This document shows, one piece after another, positions 36,984 through 48,568 of a stretch of 64,000 nt of DNA (positions are counted from its first letter, which is position 1; each line of letters starts with the position of its first letter). The translations under genes were made by a program, and so were the position numbers. The stretch comes from Cardiocondyla obscurior. Taxonomy: Eukaryota; Arthropoda; Insecta; Hymenoptera; Formicidae. The stretch is from NCBI RefSeq assembly GCF_019399895.1, contig NC_091867.1, positions 3,906,001 through 3,970,000 on the forward strand. The letters run 5' to 3'. The notes beneath the pieces were generated by a model that saw nothing but the letters and a program-made list of their open reading frames with translations, had not been told where the DNA came from and ran no database searches.

Positions 36984-36999
36984 CAGCAGCAGCAGCAGC
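36984..36999. repeat. (CAG)5 short repeat
   Basis: Five CAG units stand in sequence without a supported reading frame, so it is annotated as a simple repeat and not as polyglutamine. Confidence 0.8.
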
Positions 37000-37269
37000 C
37001 GGGCAGTCATTCTAAGCTAAACAAAAAAGTCGCTGATGCGTTGTCGGACTTCTGCTCCTGATATGCAAACGTAAGCTCTGGCCAGAGGTATATGTACATA
37101 TACACATATATCTATGTATGTACGGCAAAAGGGTCCAGCAGATGTAGGATTACTGCTGCACTATTGCGAGAGGACCTATATAGCGTGTGGTCCCGAAACG
37201 GTTCTGTGCGGAGGAGAGTTGCCGGAGCTGGTTCGAACCGAAAGAGGGAATGGAATAGCAGAGGCGAAT

Positions 37270-37400
37270 GGCGAGAGGATAGAGGAAGAGGAAAAGGAAG
37301 AGAGCACGGTTTCGCCCGAATGCATCGATAGCACGGTGGCCCAGTTCTCTTTCCCTCCTTCTCCCTTTCACCTCCTCTGATCCCTCTCATTTTCTTGCTC
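37270..37400. repeat. Purine tract followed by pyrimidine tract
   Basis: A G/A-only stretch of about 30 bases (37,273-37,304) is followed some 40 bases later by a C/T-rich stretch (37,345-37,378) that is an imperfect inverted copy of it. The sequence between is mixed. Such an arrangement can fold or form triplex-type structures. The frames on both strands here (79-92 codons) are compositional artefacts. Confidence 0.5.
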
Positions 37401-37684
37401 CCTTCGTCTACCCACTACGCTATCTTGCATAGCATCTTTGTCACACCGCCTACCGTTGACATCTAGTCGAATTCTCTCCCTTTCTCTCTCACACTCGCTA
37501 TCTGCCTCTCTTTGTTCCCCCTCACGTCGTTCTGTACGAATTTATAGTCGACCTCATCACTATACATCCGCGGTCCAATAGAGTTACGATGATATGGAAT
37601 TGATTTCGGAAATCCCCGAAATTGCATACGAAGAAAGTTTTAAAACGTTTTGCACTACGAGCGACAGGCAGGCTGTTATTATTA

Positions 37685-37815
37685 AAGTGCGAATACACTT
37701 AGCATATGAACGCTGAACGAACAGCAAACGCAACATTCTGAAGCAAATAAATCGCTACAAAAATAACAACTAACAAATATCTGCTGCGTTTGTTCTTTAA
37801 GTGTATACGCATCTT
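37685..37815 (+). mobile_element. Inverted-repeat MITE, copy 2 (131 bp)
   Basis: The left end AAGTGCGAATACACTTAGC and the inverted right end (AAGTGTATACGCATCTT) match the family ends, with TA at both borders (37,683-37,684 and 37,816-37,817). The interior GCAAACGCAACATTCTGAAG and AAATAAATCGCTACAAAAAT agrees with copies 1 and 4 in the same orientation. It is shorter and has more changes than copy 1, including loss of part of the right GAACGAAC block. Confidence 0.75.
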
Positions 37816-40308
37816 TACGCGTTTGCAGGCCAGAATATGCAAACCATCGATATCTATCGTTATCATAATGTTAAATTATAATATTTTGCAATTTAATAGT
37901 TGGAAAAATAATAAAACGAATTATGCGTTACACATCGGGCACACTCGTAATCGAACATAGATAACATACATGCTGTGACATAGTAACCGCAATGCATACA
38001 CTAGGCACACTTGCGATTAGAGTAGAGGTTCGCAATCGCCACGAACACAGAATTATATTGATTACAACACTCATCAACAATTAATTTCTCGGGAGTTCTA
38101 TCTGTATGCGATGTTAGCACATATACTCCAATATACCGTGGAATCCACAATTGCAAACCGCAATTCTGGTCCACTGAATGATTCCAAGCCGACATAATGT
38201 TTCCTAGTAATTGAACCGAGCATTGTACGGTGATGTGTGTATCTTTGGGAAATATTGGAATACGACCGTAGAAAAATATACGTCCAAACACTCGGTAAAA
38301 AAAGTGAAAGAAAAAAAAAAATAATAATAATGCTGTGCACAGTATTCAAAAAGTATAATCTTTTATTAATTTTCTTTAGACATATAGCCCTTCGTGTTTG
38401 CTTATCGCAATTTTGCTCTTTTATTTTTCTTTATTTTCAATTATTAATATAAACGAAAAATTCTGGTGGCGTCCGCGAATGTGAAATTTGAAACACTTTC
38501 CGGACAAAGTTCGAGGTACATATTTATTCATACAAGTCTATTCACGTTTTCGGTGGTTTAACAAACTCACGCGATGCTTGAATTAACAAGCACATAACGA
38601 AGATAGTGCACTCAATATTTCAATTAAAATCTATGGCAGTTTGCGGATTTGCGTCACAACGGTCTTACTATGCGAACGTTTGACGATGTTCGATCCGCAC
38701 ATTGGACCGCAAACCTCGAGGTTACAAATTATTCGCAATCACGCAGAGTGGTTTCCCTATATCCTTCGATGGCATGTTCGTGGAAAATTAATTTGGTTCC
38801 AAGCCTTAGTTGCAACGCCGTCCGAAGATTCATCGTGACGCGTTCAAACTTGCATATCAGAATTAATTGAACAACCGCTGTTAATACGAGGAAGTTTTAA
38901 GCTTTTAAGCATTCTTCGTAACATTTTAAAACGTCCTGGTTTATGATTAAGAGTTGATTGAGATAGCAACGCAGATTACGTATTAAAAAAATACAATTTT
39001 TAGAAGCCGATATTCGATAGAATTAACATTCTGACTAAGATACATCGTTAAATTATTAAAATTATTTATTTTGAACTTGTTATCGCTTTTATCACTTTAA
39101 TTTGTAAAACTTCTAACTTGATATAATATTCGATTTGAACTTGATTTATGCATGCACATATCGTCGAGTTTTTTTCTTTTCCTTTTTTTTTCTTTTTTTT
39201 TTCCTCGCGTTATCCGTCGGTGCTGACGAATTGCTAACGATATTGAGTCAGCCGCACTGCAGGTCCCGCGGAAAACTGGCATTACCCAGCATCTTAATGG
39301 TTGTACCGAGCAAAGTTCTTGGTTACCGAAGAAACGACCCGCTTTACTATAAATTCCAGATAAGCCGAGGTTTATGGACGGCGTGCAGTTAAGACATCAC
39401 GCCCGCGCGCGCACGAACGTGAGCCAATCCCATCTGCGTTGCGGAAAACAAACAGTCCGCGCAATTACTGTCTTCGTTCATTGACGCCAGATTAGGACCA
39501 ATGACTTAACGGCACTCGCGGTGAAGAACGGCCTGATTTCCGCGGCGTAATCATAAAAGACAATTCTGATTAAGCGGAAAGTCAATTACGTAATCATTTA
39601 TAACTTTACATAAAAATAATTTATTTGCACACTTGAAGTTGAGATAGTAAGTTAAATACGTCAAGTATCTCAATGGAAATAGAACGATATACATATACAT
39701 AGGTACATATGCTACGAATTTGCTATATCTAGATTCAGGACGCCTGTAATCAATCATGTCGTTTTTATTAAAAATGGGACTCGCAAATTGGAGGAAAAGT
39801 GTCAGATCAAAAAGCGCAATTTATAGTTCGATCGATATTTAGACACTCAAATAGTAAAGGTATCGATGGGCCGTGGATAAAAATTAATTTCGTCGCCAGT
39901 GCCTTTTCGTCAGCACCGTTGCAGCTTTAATCGAGAGATTTATTTTTGCCGGTGTCGGTCGTAGTGGGATTAGTTAATCAACGCGGAAAGATTGGCTGTT
40001 TCCGTCGCAAGAAGTGCGTCAGGCTTCCTTCAAGTTTTAGCAACCGACGGTGTCTTCGGGCTACGTTCGCCTTCCTTAAACCTGAATTTTTCATCTAATT
40101 CCGACGGGGGTCGAGCGAACGACTACGCGTCAATTTTCACGCGGATTAAATATTAGAGAGGTGAAGCGTCTTTTCCCTACTTCGCGGAGAATCGCGGATG
40201 AAAGAAGACCGGAGAGATTCGAATATGGTAGACGAATGGCCGTAGGATGTGCCGTGTTAGGAACGATATTCGATGCGAGGTGACGTTCAGAGAGTTTGAG
40301 TAGCTTAC
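37816..40308. other. AT-rich non-coding stretch
   Basis: No gene is supported. The minus-strand frame at 38,001-38,291 (96 codons) has ordinary amino-acid composition but no recognisable motif and no splice or promoter support. T runs lie near 39,168-39,202. Confidence 0.5.
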
Positions 40309-40424
40309 CTGATGCGGAGAGATATATAGCACGTCGATGATTTAATGGTAACGCAAATATTGCGAGCCCTTTGAGAGTTTCAACGATTACGTCGAACGTT
40401 GCAATTTTTAGAGAACAACGATTA
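40309..40424 (-). other. Weak minus-strand exon candidate
   Basis: The minus strand has a strong donor (CGCATCAG then GTAAGC, intron from 40,308 downwards) and a mediocre acceptor (GATTTTGTTAG). They bound 116 nt with one open frame. The peptide, starting NRCSLKIATFDVIVETLKG, is not recognised. The length is not a multiple of three. The donor alone is noteworthy; the acceptor is weak, so the exon may not exist. Confidence 0.2.
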
Positions 40425-43400
40425 CTAACAAAATCGAATATCATTGTTCGTCACCAGCCCGATTTTGTTAAGCCGCATCGCACATTGCGCGAAATAATCT
40501 AAATAACTTTTTTTTTTAATACTACGGTCGCATGCATATAAAGAATTGGATATTTCGTTTTGTAATTATTTCATGTATATATGTATGTAACGAATGGAAA
40601 TTTATTAAAATGCGCACGGCTGAGGAACGTGTTATTAATTGAATAAATTGATTTAATCAACCGTAACAGTATTTACACGTAAAACCGTGCATTTGATGCG
40701 AATTCGTTTAGTTAAGTGTTACTTGTGACATTTCATATTTCTCCATCGACAGCTAATTACAAACATCAACGCTCGGGCGAGCACATCGTGCGCACGTTAT
40801 TAATTACGCGGATGCATTTATCGCACCAATATCATAGTGACAAACAATGTGGATTTGATATCTAATGTTTAATACGCGCAATGCTGACGGAAAAAAGGGG
40901 GTGTAATATTTTTGAAAAAAAATGTATAATTTAAAACTTGTCGAAGAGCGCAATTATATTATTTTTGGTAGATTCTGCGATTTCTGAAAAACGTTAACGC
41001 AAAAACGTGTCGTAGAGCTCTTAGGTGACTGACTCGTGAACTACAAAAATTTCTGCAGGCCTCATTCATTCATCGTTGAAATGCCAACAAGCACGAAATG
41101 TCGACGAGTTATTGTGTGCGCTCTTCTGAAGCCGTCGAACGATGAGACGTATGAAAGAGTATGCAGGTGGATTGTTCCATCGCGTAACTCCTAGGAGAAT
41201 TGGTTTTTCCGGGCGGAAGTGAACGCCAATAAACGAAGCACGGTACTCAGTCACTCAGTCGCTTAGCGAAGTTGACCGAGATTCGGCTGGCAAAGCACAA
41301 TAACTCGCCACATCAGTCCCGGGATTTTGCAGCGTGCGCGCGCTACAAGCAACGCGTGCACACATCTATGCGCCGTTGCTGCAAGCTCTGCGAAGCGTTT
41401 TCACGCTCCGATGAATCCCGCAGTCCGATTGAATCGAGATGTTCCCGCGGCCGTGTTCGTCCCCTGTTTGCGAATTTCCAATAAAAGGTCCACGCAAGAC
41501 AGATCCGTAGTATCGCCGAGAGTTGAAACGGTGAGATTATTTAAAATTACGTTCGACCCACGTGCGCGACGTAGAATTGCGGGAGATTTATCCATCTGGC
41601 GATACAACGGGGTCGGCCAAACTCTCGATTGTAAAGTGGCATACTTTTCCTCGCGAGAAATGGTCAACGCGCTTTAAAACGAAGCTCGCGGTATACTTCG
41701 GGAGGCATTTGTGCCGCGATTAATATGCAGATAATGAAAGACGTAAATTCTAAATAATTGAAAACTGTGTATTCTTTCAAAACAGAACTGGACATTTACA
41801 CAAATTCGAGCAGAATTATTATTGCAATACACGCCGAGCTTTTAATCATTTATTGTACATCCGTCTGTGATGTTTTCTGTTGCTTTACAATGTAAGCGTA
41901 AATATTCAGACTGTATTTAATATTTTATCGCACTCGACGAAGCTTATGATTTATGAACAGTTTCGTCGTCGACATATTCGTTCTCTCTAGTCTTTTACTA
42001 AAACGCAAATAACTATCAAGACCGTTCTGGATTCTAATTAAAACTGGGAGACATATTTATATTGCGCATAGTTGAAATGTTTTGTAACATAAAACATTTA
42101 TTTGTAGATGATACATGTAGCATATATTTTTTCAATTTACAACCTATATAGCTTTTCATTTAAATATCTCTGCCAATCAGCAGTCAAATTTTATCAAAAA
42201 TAATTGGTCCATTCATTATTTCTATACGATAAATTGCATTGTGTTCTAGCTTTTTTTTTACATTACTCTGCATTTTAATCCAGCTTTTCGAGCTGCAATA
42301 CGAGACTGCTTTTGATTCTATTTCAAAACTATACGCGATGCGCATAAGATACATTTATTGAAGCGGTTCGTAACGATGATCGAACGATCGCGCGATAATA
42401 CCGCCGCCTCGATGTTTCAACGATGATGCTCTTAAAAAAAAAAAAAAATAATAAATAAATAAATAGAATAAAAATTTACGCGTTTGCGAAATTCATTGGC
42501 CAGGACGCGCGAAGAATAAACGTGCGGCGCATCGATTACAGGCCGGAATTTGGATTTCTTTCGTTGAAACTGGTGACGATGGCGCGCGGAAATGTGACTC
42601 TCGAAAGGGTCAAACAATAAATTACCCCGGGCGTACCCCGGTAGTAAACGGCGCTATTAACTTTCCCGTCGAAACGACAAATCCGTTTAACGCGCGGCTA
42701 CGCTGACTGCATCGGTAATAAGTTTCATTCGCGTCCAGCCCAACGGCACCGCGGGCGCGGCACTCGCGAAGAGGGACTGTTAGTACTGCGTTTGTTTCAC
42801 GAATGCAGATAGGCCAGGTATTATGAGGTGCAGCCGCGCCGCAGGTGCGGAGAGGAAAATACAGTAAATCCACTCCGGGATTTTCCGAACCGACGTATTC
42901 TAGTCGTTACAGAGCGGTGCCGCGTGTGTGCGTGAAAGTGATACGTGTCTCGCCATAAAAACGTGCACGTACGCACGCGGTATGTACATATTGTTTATGG
43001 GCGACGAATGAATTTCTACTTTAACTCGAATAAAAACCCATTGGGAAACTTGACGATCTCGGGTGGGAAAAACAAAAAACAAAAAACATTAAAAAAAAAC
43101 AAAAAAAAGTCTGCACCAAAATGCAATCTATTTCCCATGTCACAAGCACGATATTAGGTATCATAACTGCGCCGTAGCGTGTACTAGATTCAGAGATAGG
43201 CTCGCGACGGCGTTGTCGCGCTTATAAAAATCGCGCGTTGATCGTATTGCCGAAAGTGTTTCTTGTATTATCGAAAAACGCGTACAATATTTGACAGATG
43301 ACATTCGCTATTCAAGGCGGGCGCGATCGCTTTACGTGATCGCGAGGAGCTACGGCGGATTAAACGGGGAAACACGAGAGAAACCGACGAATAAGCTGAT

Positions 43401-44980
43401 ATAAAGTACGAAAATATATTTTCCAATGGGAAAGTGGTCGATTCGCGCCGTGGCACGAGAAAAAGATGCGAGAGTGGTTGAAAAGCAGGATCGATCAGCT
43501 GATACCCCAGGGTAAGCTAAAGTTTCGTTTACCGAACTCCTCGCCGATACACTGCAAATGGCATATCCCTCCGGTAGGCGTGTGTGTGGGCGCGCGTGCG
43601 TATGTGTTAAGTAATACACATATTTATATATACGACACGTACATTTATGCACGTGTACACTTAACGTATATTACATTTACGGATGCCGGTCCTGCACGCC
43701 GCAGGAAGCAATATAACTTTCTCGCCAATTAATTTCGTAGTAACAAACGTGCGCGATTAATTCGAAGTTAAACGGCGCCGGCGCAAATTCGGATGGTAAT
43801 GAGGTCACGGGGTTGCTATGAGCCTGGCAGCAGTTGCAGGCCTCTCAGATCCATACGGTGCTTTCCCTTAGCTACGTATTTCTTTTTATCCCGCCCGCGC
43901 GGATCTTTGAATTCAGTGCCTTTTTCCTCTTTCTCCGTTCTCCACCATCTTTCTTCCGTTCTTTCCCGGAATAATCTGATTTCAGTCATTGTTAGAAGCT
44001 TTTACTTCGGCGTGTTCTCAGATCCATTTCGACTTGTTTAGCAACTCACGCAACCCATCTTCAGATTGGGCGAGCTTTCCGCAGGTTTCATTAATCAATA
44101 TGTAAATTCTTTCGCTTAACGTTTTGCCGCAAAGGAAACAGAAAGAACCGGGGAAACTTGCATTTCGCCGCGTAAGTGTTGCATAATACGCCGGCAGAAT
44201 TTGCATGCCGCAAGTTTGCCGAGTGCTTCGTTACAAATTTTCACCGGCCGTATTAGAATCTCGCGTGCGACTCGCGCCAATTTGACGAATGTCGACGGAG
44301 AAACGTGAAAAACGTCTAATTGATAGTTTTATTTCGATATGAAAGCTGCGTGTAAATATAATGAGAGCGTGTCTGAGAGTTTCCACCGGTGGGCTAATAA
44401 AAGTTTCAAGGGGATTCCACCGCAGTGGACAGCGGGCGATGGTCCCTCGCTTAGAAGCAGCCCTGCGGATGGCATCCTCGGCTACAACTTTCGTGAAGCC
44501 CAACCTGAATTATTTGCATGGTACACCTCAAAGCCTTGACCAGGCAGTGCTTGCCGTTACCGTTACTACAACAGAGAAAAATACAGGGGAAAAAGGAAGA
44601 AAGGGCACAAAATTGGATAGCAGGATAGAGAGACGAGGCCGGATAGGAAACTTTATTCTCTGCTGATGGCATTAGCCGGAAAACGTTGGGAATCAAATAA
44701 TCGTGTTCTTTGCCGTCTCTTCCTGCTATCTTAACAGAGAGGCAAAATAGTTCACTCTAAAAGCACTGCTGTAATTTCGTGATATTCAATCACCTGTGTA
44801 CAAAAATCCTTTTTCGATGTTCGCGCGCGCACCGCGCGCACATTTTATACGCTTTCTTTTGCGAGACAAATTAAAATGTTTCCCGGAGCACGTGTAATAC
44901 GATTTCCGTAATACAACGACGCAGCGTTTACTTAAAGCTTTCGTTTAATTAACATATTCTCAAAATAGAGGCATTATTTA
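40425..44980. other. Mixed stretch, no gene recognised
   Basis: AT-rich parts alternate with CpG-containing parts at about 41,260-41,700, 42,480-42,900 and 43,140-44,560. A plus-strand donor-like AGG then GTAAGC at about 43,509-43,518 has no paired acceptor. Overlapping frames of 60-116 codons on both strands show no known motifs. Confidence 0.45.
42434..42465. repeat. Poly-A / (AAAT)n simple repeat
   Basis: About 15 A pass into several AAAT units. Confidence 0.85.
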
Positions 44981-46020
44981 CCGTGCCGTGTGTTTATACG
45001 TTTCTCTCGTACCGTACCTACACACGTTACCGATCGTAACCCGACGCTTCGTCTGCTCGAAATAGCAACGCGCCTTCTCTCGCCGAGTTTTCTCTGTCTA
45101 GCTCCGATTACGAATCCGAGGAGAAAATGAAAGGAGTGCGGCGCGGCGGAGCGCGCTTTCCTCGCACGAGAAACCGACCGCCGACAGTTTCGAAGCATTT
45201 CTACATTTTCCCCGACTGTTCCCAACGACATCGCCCTATCACCCGTTAGATTTTCCAATGGGAGTGTTTTTCGAGCATCACAAATTTGCCTACCGCCGTT
45301 CCACCTGCCATCTTCTTTTTCCGGCAAGATCGGCAAGATGTAAACGACAGCGTCGCGAAACGAGGTACGGTCTGGCAGAGAAGGTCGGCGGTAGAAATCG
45401 GCGAGAAACTTGCGTTTTCACGAAATTTCCCTGTAGCCCCATGTGCAAATATTTATCGGGAGTATCGGGACCCGCGCGGGCTTCTGTATGCGCGTGTACG
45501 ATCGCGTTGCCAGCCCTTGCATACGCACGCTCTCGCACACGCACACGGGCGCAATCGTACCACGCGCGGAAGCCGCAGTATGCATCGGGGAGCTGTGTGA
45601 ATACATGCATAAAAATGTCTGCTTTCGCGTGCCTGCACCCTCGCCCTCGGTCTCCTCCCTCCGCCACCTCCGGGCCCGCGATCCCTTTTGTATTTTTCCC
45701 CCTGCGCCCGCACGCCTGGCGTACCACGACGACGATGTCGCCGACGTCATCGCCGCGCATACATACGGCGCGAAAATCTCCCCGGATCTAAAATGTGCCA
45801 GCCGAATGCTAACCTTTCAGACACGTCGCGGAATGATTACGCTCATGACCTACATCGACGGCCGAGGCGGCGTGCAATCGTGTATCCCCGTGCTGACACC
45901 CTCGCGAGAAACACAGTTCGACGTGAATGCTCGCGCTAAAAGAACTACGAACTTTGTTTTTGGATACCGATTCGTGTGACTTCTCACCGTGGATTCGTCC
46001 GCCGGTGCCAAGCACGAGAA
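44981..46020. other. CpG-rich block without a recognisable gene
   Basis: This is one of the most CpG-rich parts of the window. Six or more overlapping frames of 80-178 codons exist on both strands; the plus-strand frames at 45,258-45,791 and 45,443-45,979 and the minus-strand frame at 45,290-45,760 cover the same DNA. They are rich in Arg, Ala and Pro and show no domain. Low stop-codon density explains this. A run of alternating CA/CG near 45,521-45,552 adds simple sequence. It could be an unmethylated promoter-type island, but no donor closes it. Confidence 0.4.
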
Positions 46021-48426
46021 GTCGCACATAACTTTAGATACGTTCGACCTGAATATTTCGACAGTTTCATTTTTAGCTGTTTTTTTTCTCCGATTGCACA
46101 AATGTATCGCGAAAACTCAAATGCGTTACGAATCTATTGTTGTATTATGTTGTATTTATCCATCGTACACTGCGCGAAAGGCGCATACGCGTATTTCTTT
46201 TAATGAAATTATTTTTTATTCCCTTCCCAGCAACAAGTTTCTTTAAAGTGTCTTATTAGCGAACGATTTTATTGCGTGACTTTTGCGATCGTGAGTCATC
46301 GCAATTCGCGCGGCCGCTTGCACTCTGCGGCGCAAAGTGATTTCTTATCATGAAATGAGTATGCAGAAATGTAATTTTTCGGCGCAAATTATGGCACATA
46401 GGTAATAAGTGCTTTAAGTAAAAAACAATTTCTGATGTTAGAAACGGGTTCCATTAACTTTTAATCGCGCAAGCTATTTTCTAAACGCAAACGGATAATA
46501 TATTTTTTTTTTTATCAAATATTATTGGATTACATTACTTGATATAGAATGTTTACACCAAGCTATTTATTAGAAAAAATTGATTGAGCAAAAATTATAA
46601 GATTATATTATAAATCAATAGTTTCTACGTATGTGAAAAAGGATTAATATTAGTCTTCTAATATGTCTAACTTCTACAATGACAATTACCAGTACCGTCA
46701 AGTTCGATTGAACGCAACGAGCCGCTACAATGTAATTTTCCAGCGACTGCCCTGCTGTGATTTGTTAACCCGTTTATAATGATTACGCCGCATTCCGCGC
46801 TAACGAGTCACGCTATCGTACGTGTTATACATATCGAACTGAGATACTAAAAATATCTTTTTTTTTTCGCGACATGTTAAAAACGTTCTGTCATAAAAAA
46901 AAAAATTTCTAGTACCCGTCTAGCCACTGTCCAGCGCGGAACATTTAGCAAGACCCGGTGAACTCGGCAGTCGAACGCACGTTAGCATAAATCTGTACAC
47001 GTAGGAGACTAGAACACAGTAAATTAACGAGATATAAAGCGAAATAATATACAATCAAGGTGTCTTAATATATTCTTTTGATACAATCGCATAAACATTT
47101 TTCTTAAAAAATTTCTGCAGTATGAAGCAGAATATATGACTTAAAGTGTATGTAATTCGTAATATTAACCCGTATCTTTTTATTTCTTTATTTCTAACTT
47201 CTTTTTTCTTTCGATCATACGGTTTTGCGATTATTTTTGTGGAAGCCGCGAATCCTGTGCAAAGTATTAGTTGACCGAAACGCATCGCGAAGCCGATATC
47301 GGCGAAACCACGAAATGCAATCGTATCATCGGTGCCGGCGAAACTTTTGAAATGGCACATGCACTCGTATTCGTGACACGTGACTCACATGCACGGGACA
47401 AGTTAACTATTGAGAAACGATCCACGCGCTTAACGTATTGACCCACTTCCCGATATGAATCTTCTGCGCTTCCGCCGGCCGAAAGTCGTCGCTCGGTCAC
47501 GTTGGTTTGCCTAGCGAGGGGAAAGCTCGCGCAATAAAGAGGAAGAGAGAATCGTTCTCCGATACATCAATGACGATGATGCATTGTATGTTAGAGTGTT
47601 TCTCGGTTGGAACGAGATGAGCCGTCGTGAACTACTTCCGAGTTTTACGCCGCTGAAATTGCGCGCCATTGAACGTTCAATCTTCTTTAATTGTCACGCT
47701 TCGCGCTTCAAATTCGCACTGTTGCGAAAAATGCAGTTAAATTACACGAAAACTCGCTTATCTTGCCATATGACAGTTACCGTTTCTCGAAAAACAATTT
47801 TTTAATTGACGTCACTCATGTGTGTGCGTCTACCCCGCATTTTGCAGCTACTGTATTGCGTTCGAATCAGTTTTAGATACGTTGCAAAAAAAAAAAAAAA
47901 GATCGTTCATAATGAGTATTTCTGCGCTGCGTGTGACAGAGGCGCGAGAGATTTTTATTAGCAATTATTATAATTGTAGCCTGCGAATAAATATACAGCA
48001 AGACTCTTGCCACAGGTGTCCCATGTGTGGCTTAACATTTATTACTCCGAGCCCTTCAATTAGCGGCGCACCCAGCGGAGGGTTAATATTAAGCGCGTAA
48101 CTATATTCTTCCTAAAGCCCAGAAAGCTGCCCGGTTTGAATACTTGGCTTGTTAAGACGTAGCAAGTTAATGCACAGAAATTAATTAAGTGCTCCAATGT
48201 TTGGCAAGCCAGCCGTTCAGAAAAGATACGGTTATTCGCAATGATGTTTGGAAGCCTGGCTGACACGAGCACTCCATCAACGTCAGCTCGTAAGAAAATA
48301 GGGATTTATATTCATGAACTGTTTGCTTCCGTTACTTTTATGATGCAAGTATATCAATGCGCGTGTCCCTATTAAAAAGATACAAATGTATATAACGCGC
48401 GTTTTGGAATTGACGAATTATTTTTA
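46021..48426. other. AT-rich non-coding stretch
   Basis: No supported exon. A run of about 15 A lies at 47,885-47,899. The minus-strand donor-like site near 47,390-47,399 (CAT then GTGAGTC) lacks a partner. It ends at the TA bordering the third inverted-repeat element. Confidence 0.5.
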
Positions 48427-48568
48427 AGATGTGTATAAACTTAGCGAACGAACATAGCGACCGTGACATTCTTTGGTAATGTGTGATGTTGGAGTGTTAT
48501 TTCTGTAGCGATCGATTTGTTCGGAATGTTCGCGTTCGGGGTTCATTCGCTAAGCTTATACACACTTT
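48427..48568 (-). mobile_element. Inverted-repeat MITE, copy 3 (142 bp, reversed)
   Basis: The ends AGATGTGTATAAACTTAGCG and, inverted, AAAGTGTGTATAAGCTTAGC match the family, with TA at 48,425-48,426 and 48,569-48,570. The interior aligns with copy 1 only when reverse-complemented (AAATAACACTCCAACATCAC against the AAATAACACACCAACATTAC of copy 1). It is therefore inserted in the opposite orientation. GCGAACGAAC is intact at the plus-strand left end. Confidence 0.8.

Larger units (their letters stand above)
30481..37684. other. Mixed stretch, no gene recognised
   Basis: A CpG-containing part (30,480-32,110) holds short frames and a good acceptor-like site ending at 31,400 (CTATCATTTCAG) without a convincing donor. 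A nine-base-arm hairpin lies at about 30,896-30,919. The rest is AT-rich, with a C/T microsatellite near 35,523-35,561 and a purine-to-pyrimidine switch at 37,270-37,400. It ends at the TA bordering the second inverted-repeat element. Confidence 0.5.

Noticed and set aside
36984..36999. CAG repeat as a polyglutamine-coding segment
   Set aside because: Only five units and no open frame with splice support around it.
37220..37245. GGTTCGAACC as a tRNA B-box
   Set aside because: No matching A-box, acceptor stem or anticodon arm at the proper distance; the same applies to GGTTCGAGCC near 12,260.
45258..45979. Overlapping frames of up to 178 codons on both strands
   Set aside because: Arg/Ala/Pro-rich translations of CpG-rich DNA with no motifs; several frames cover the same bases, so at most one could be real and none stands out.
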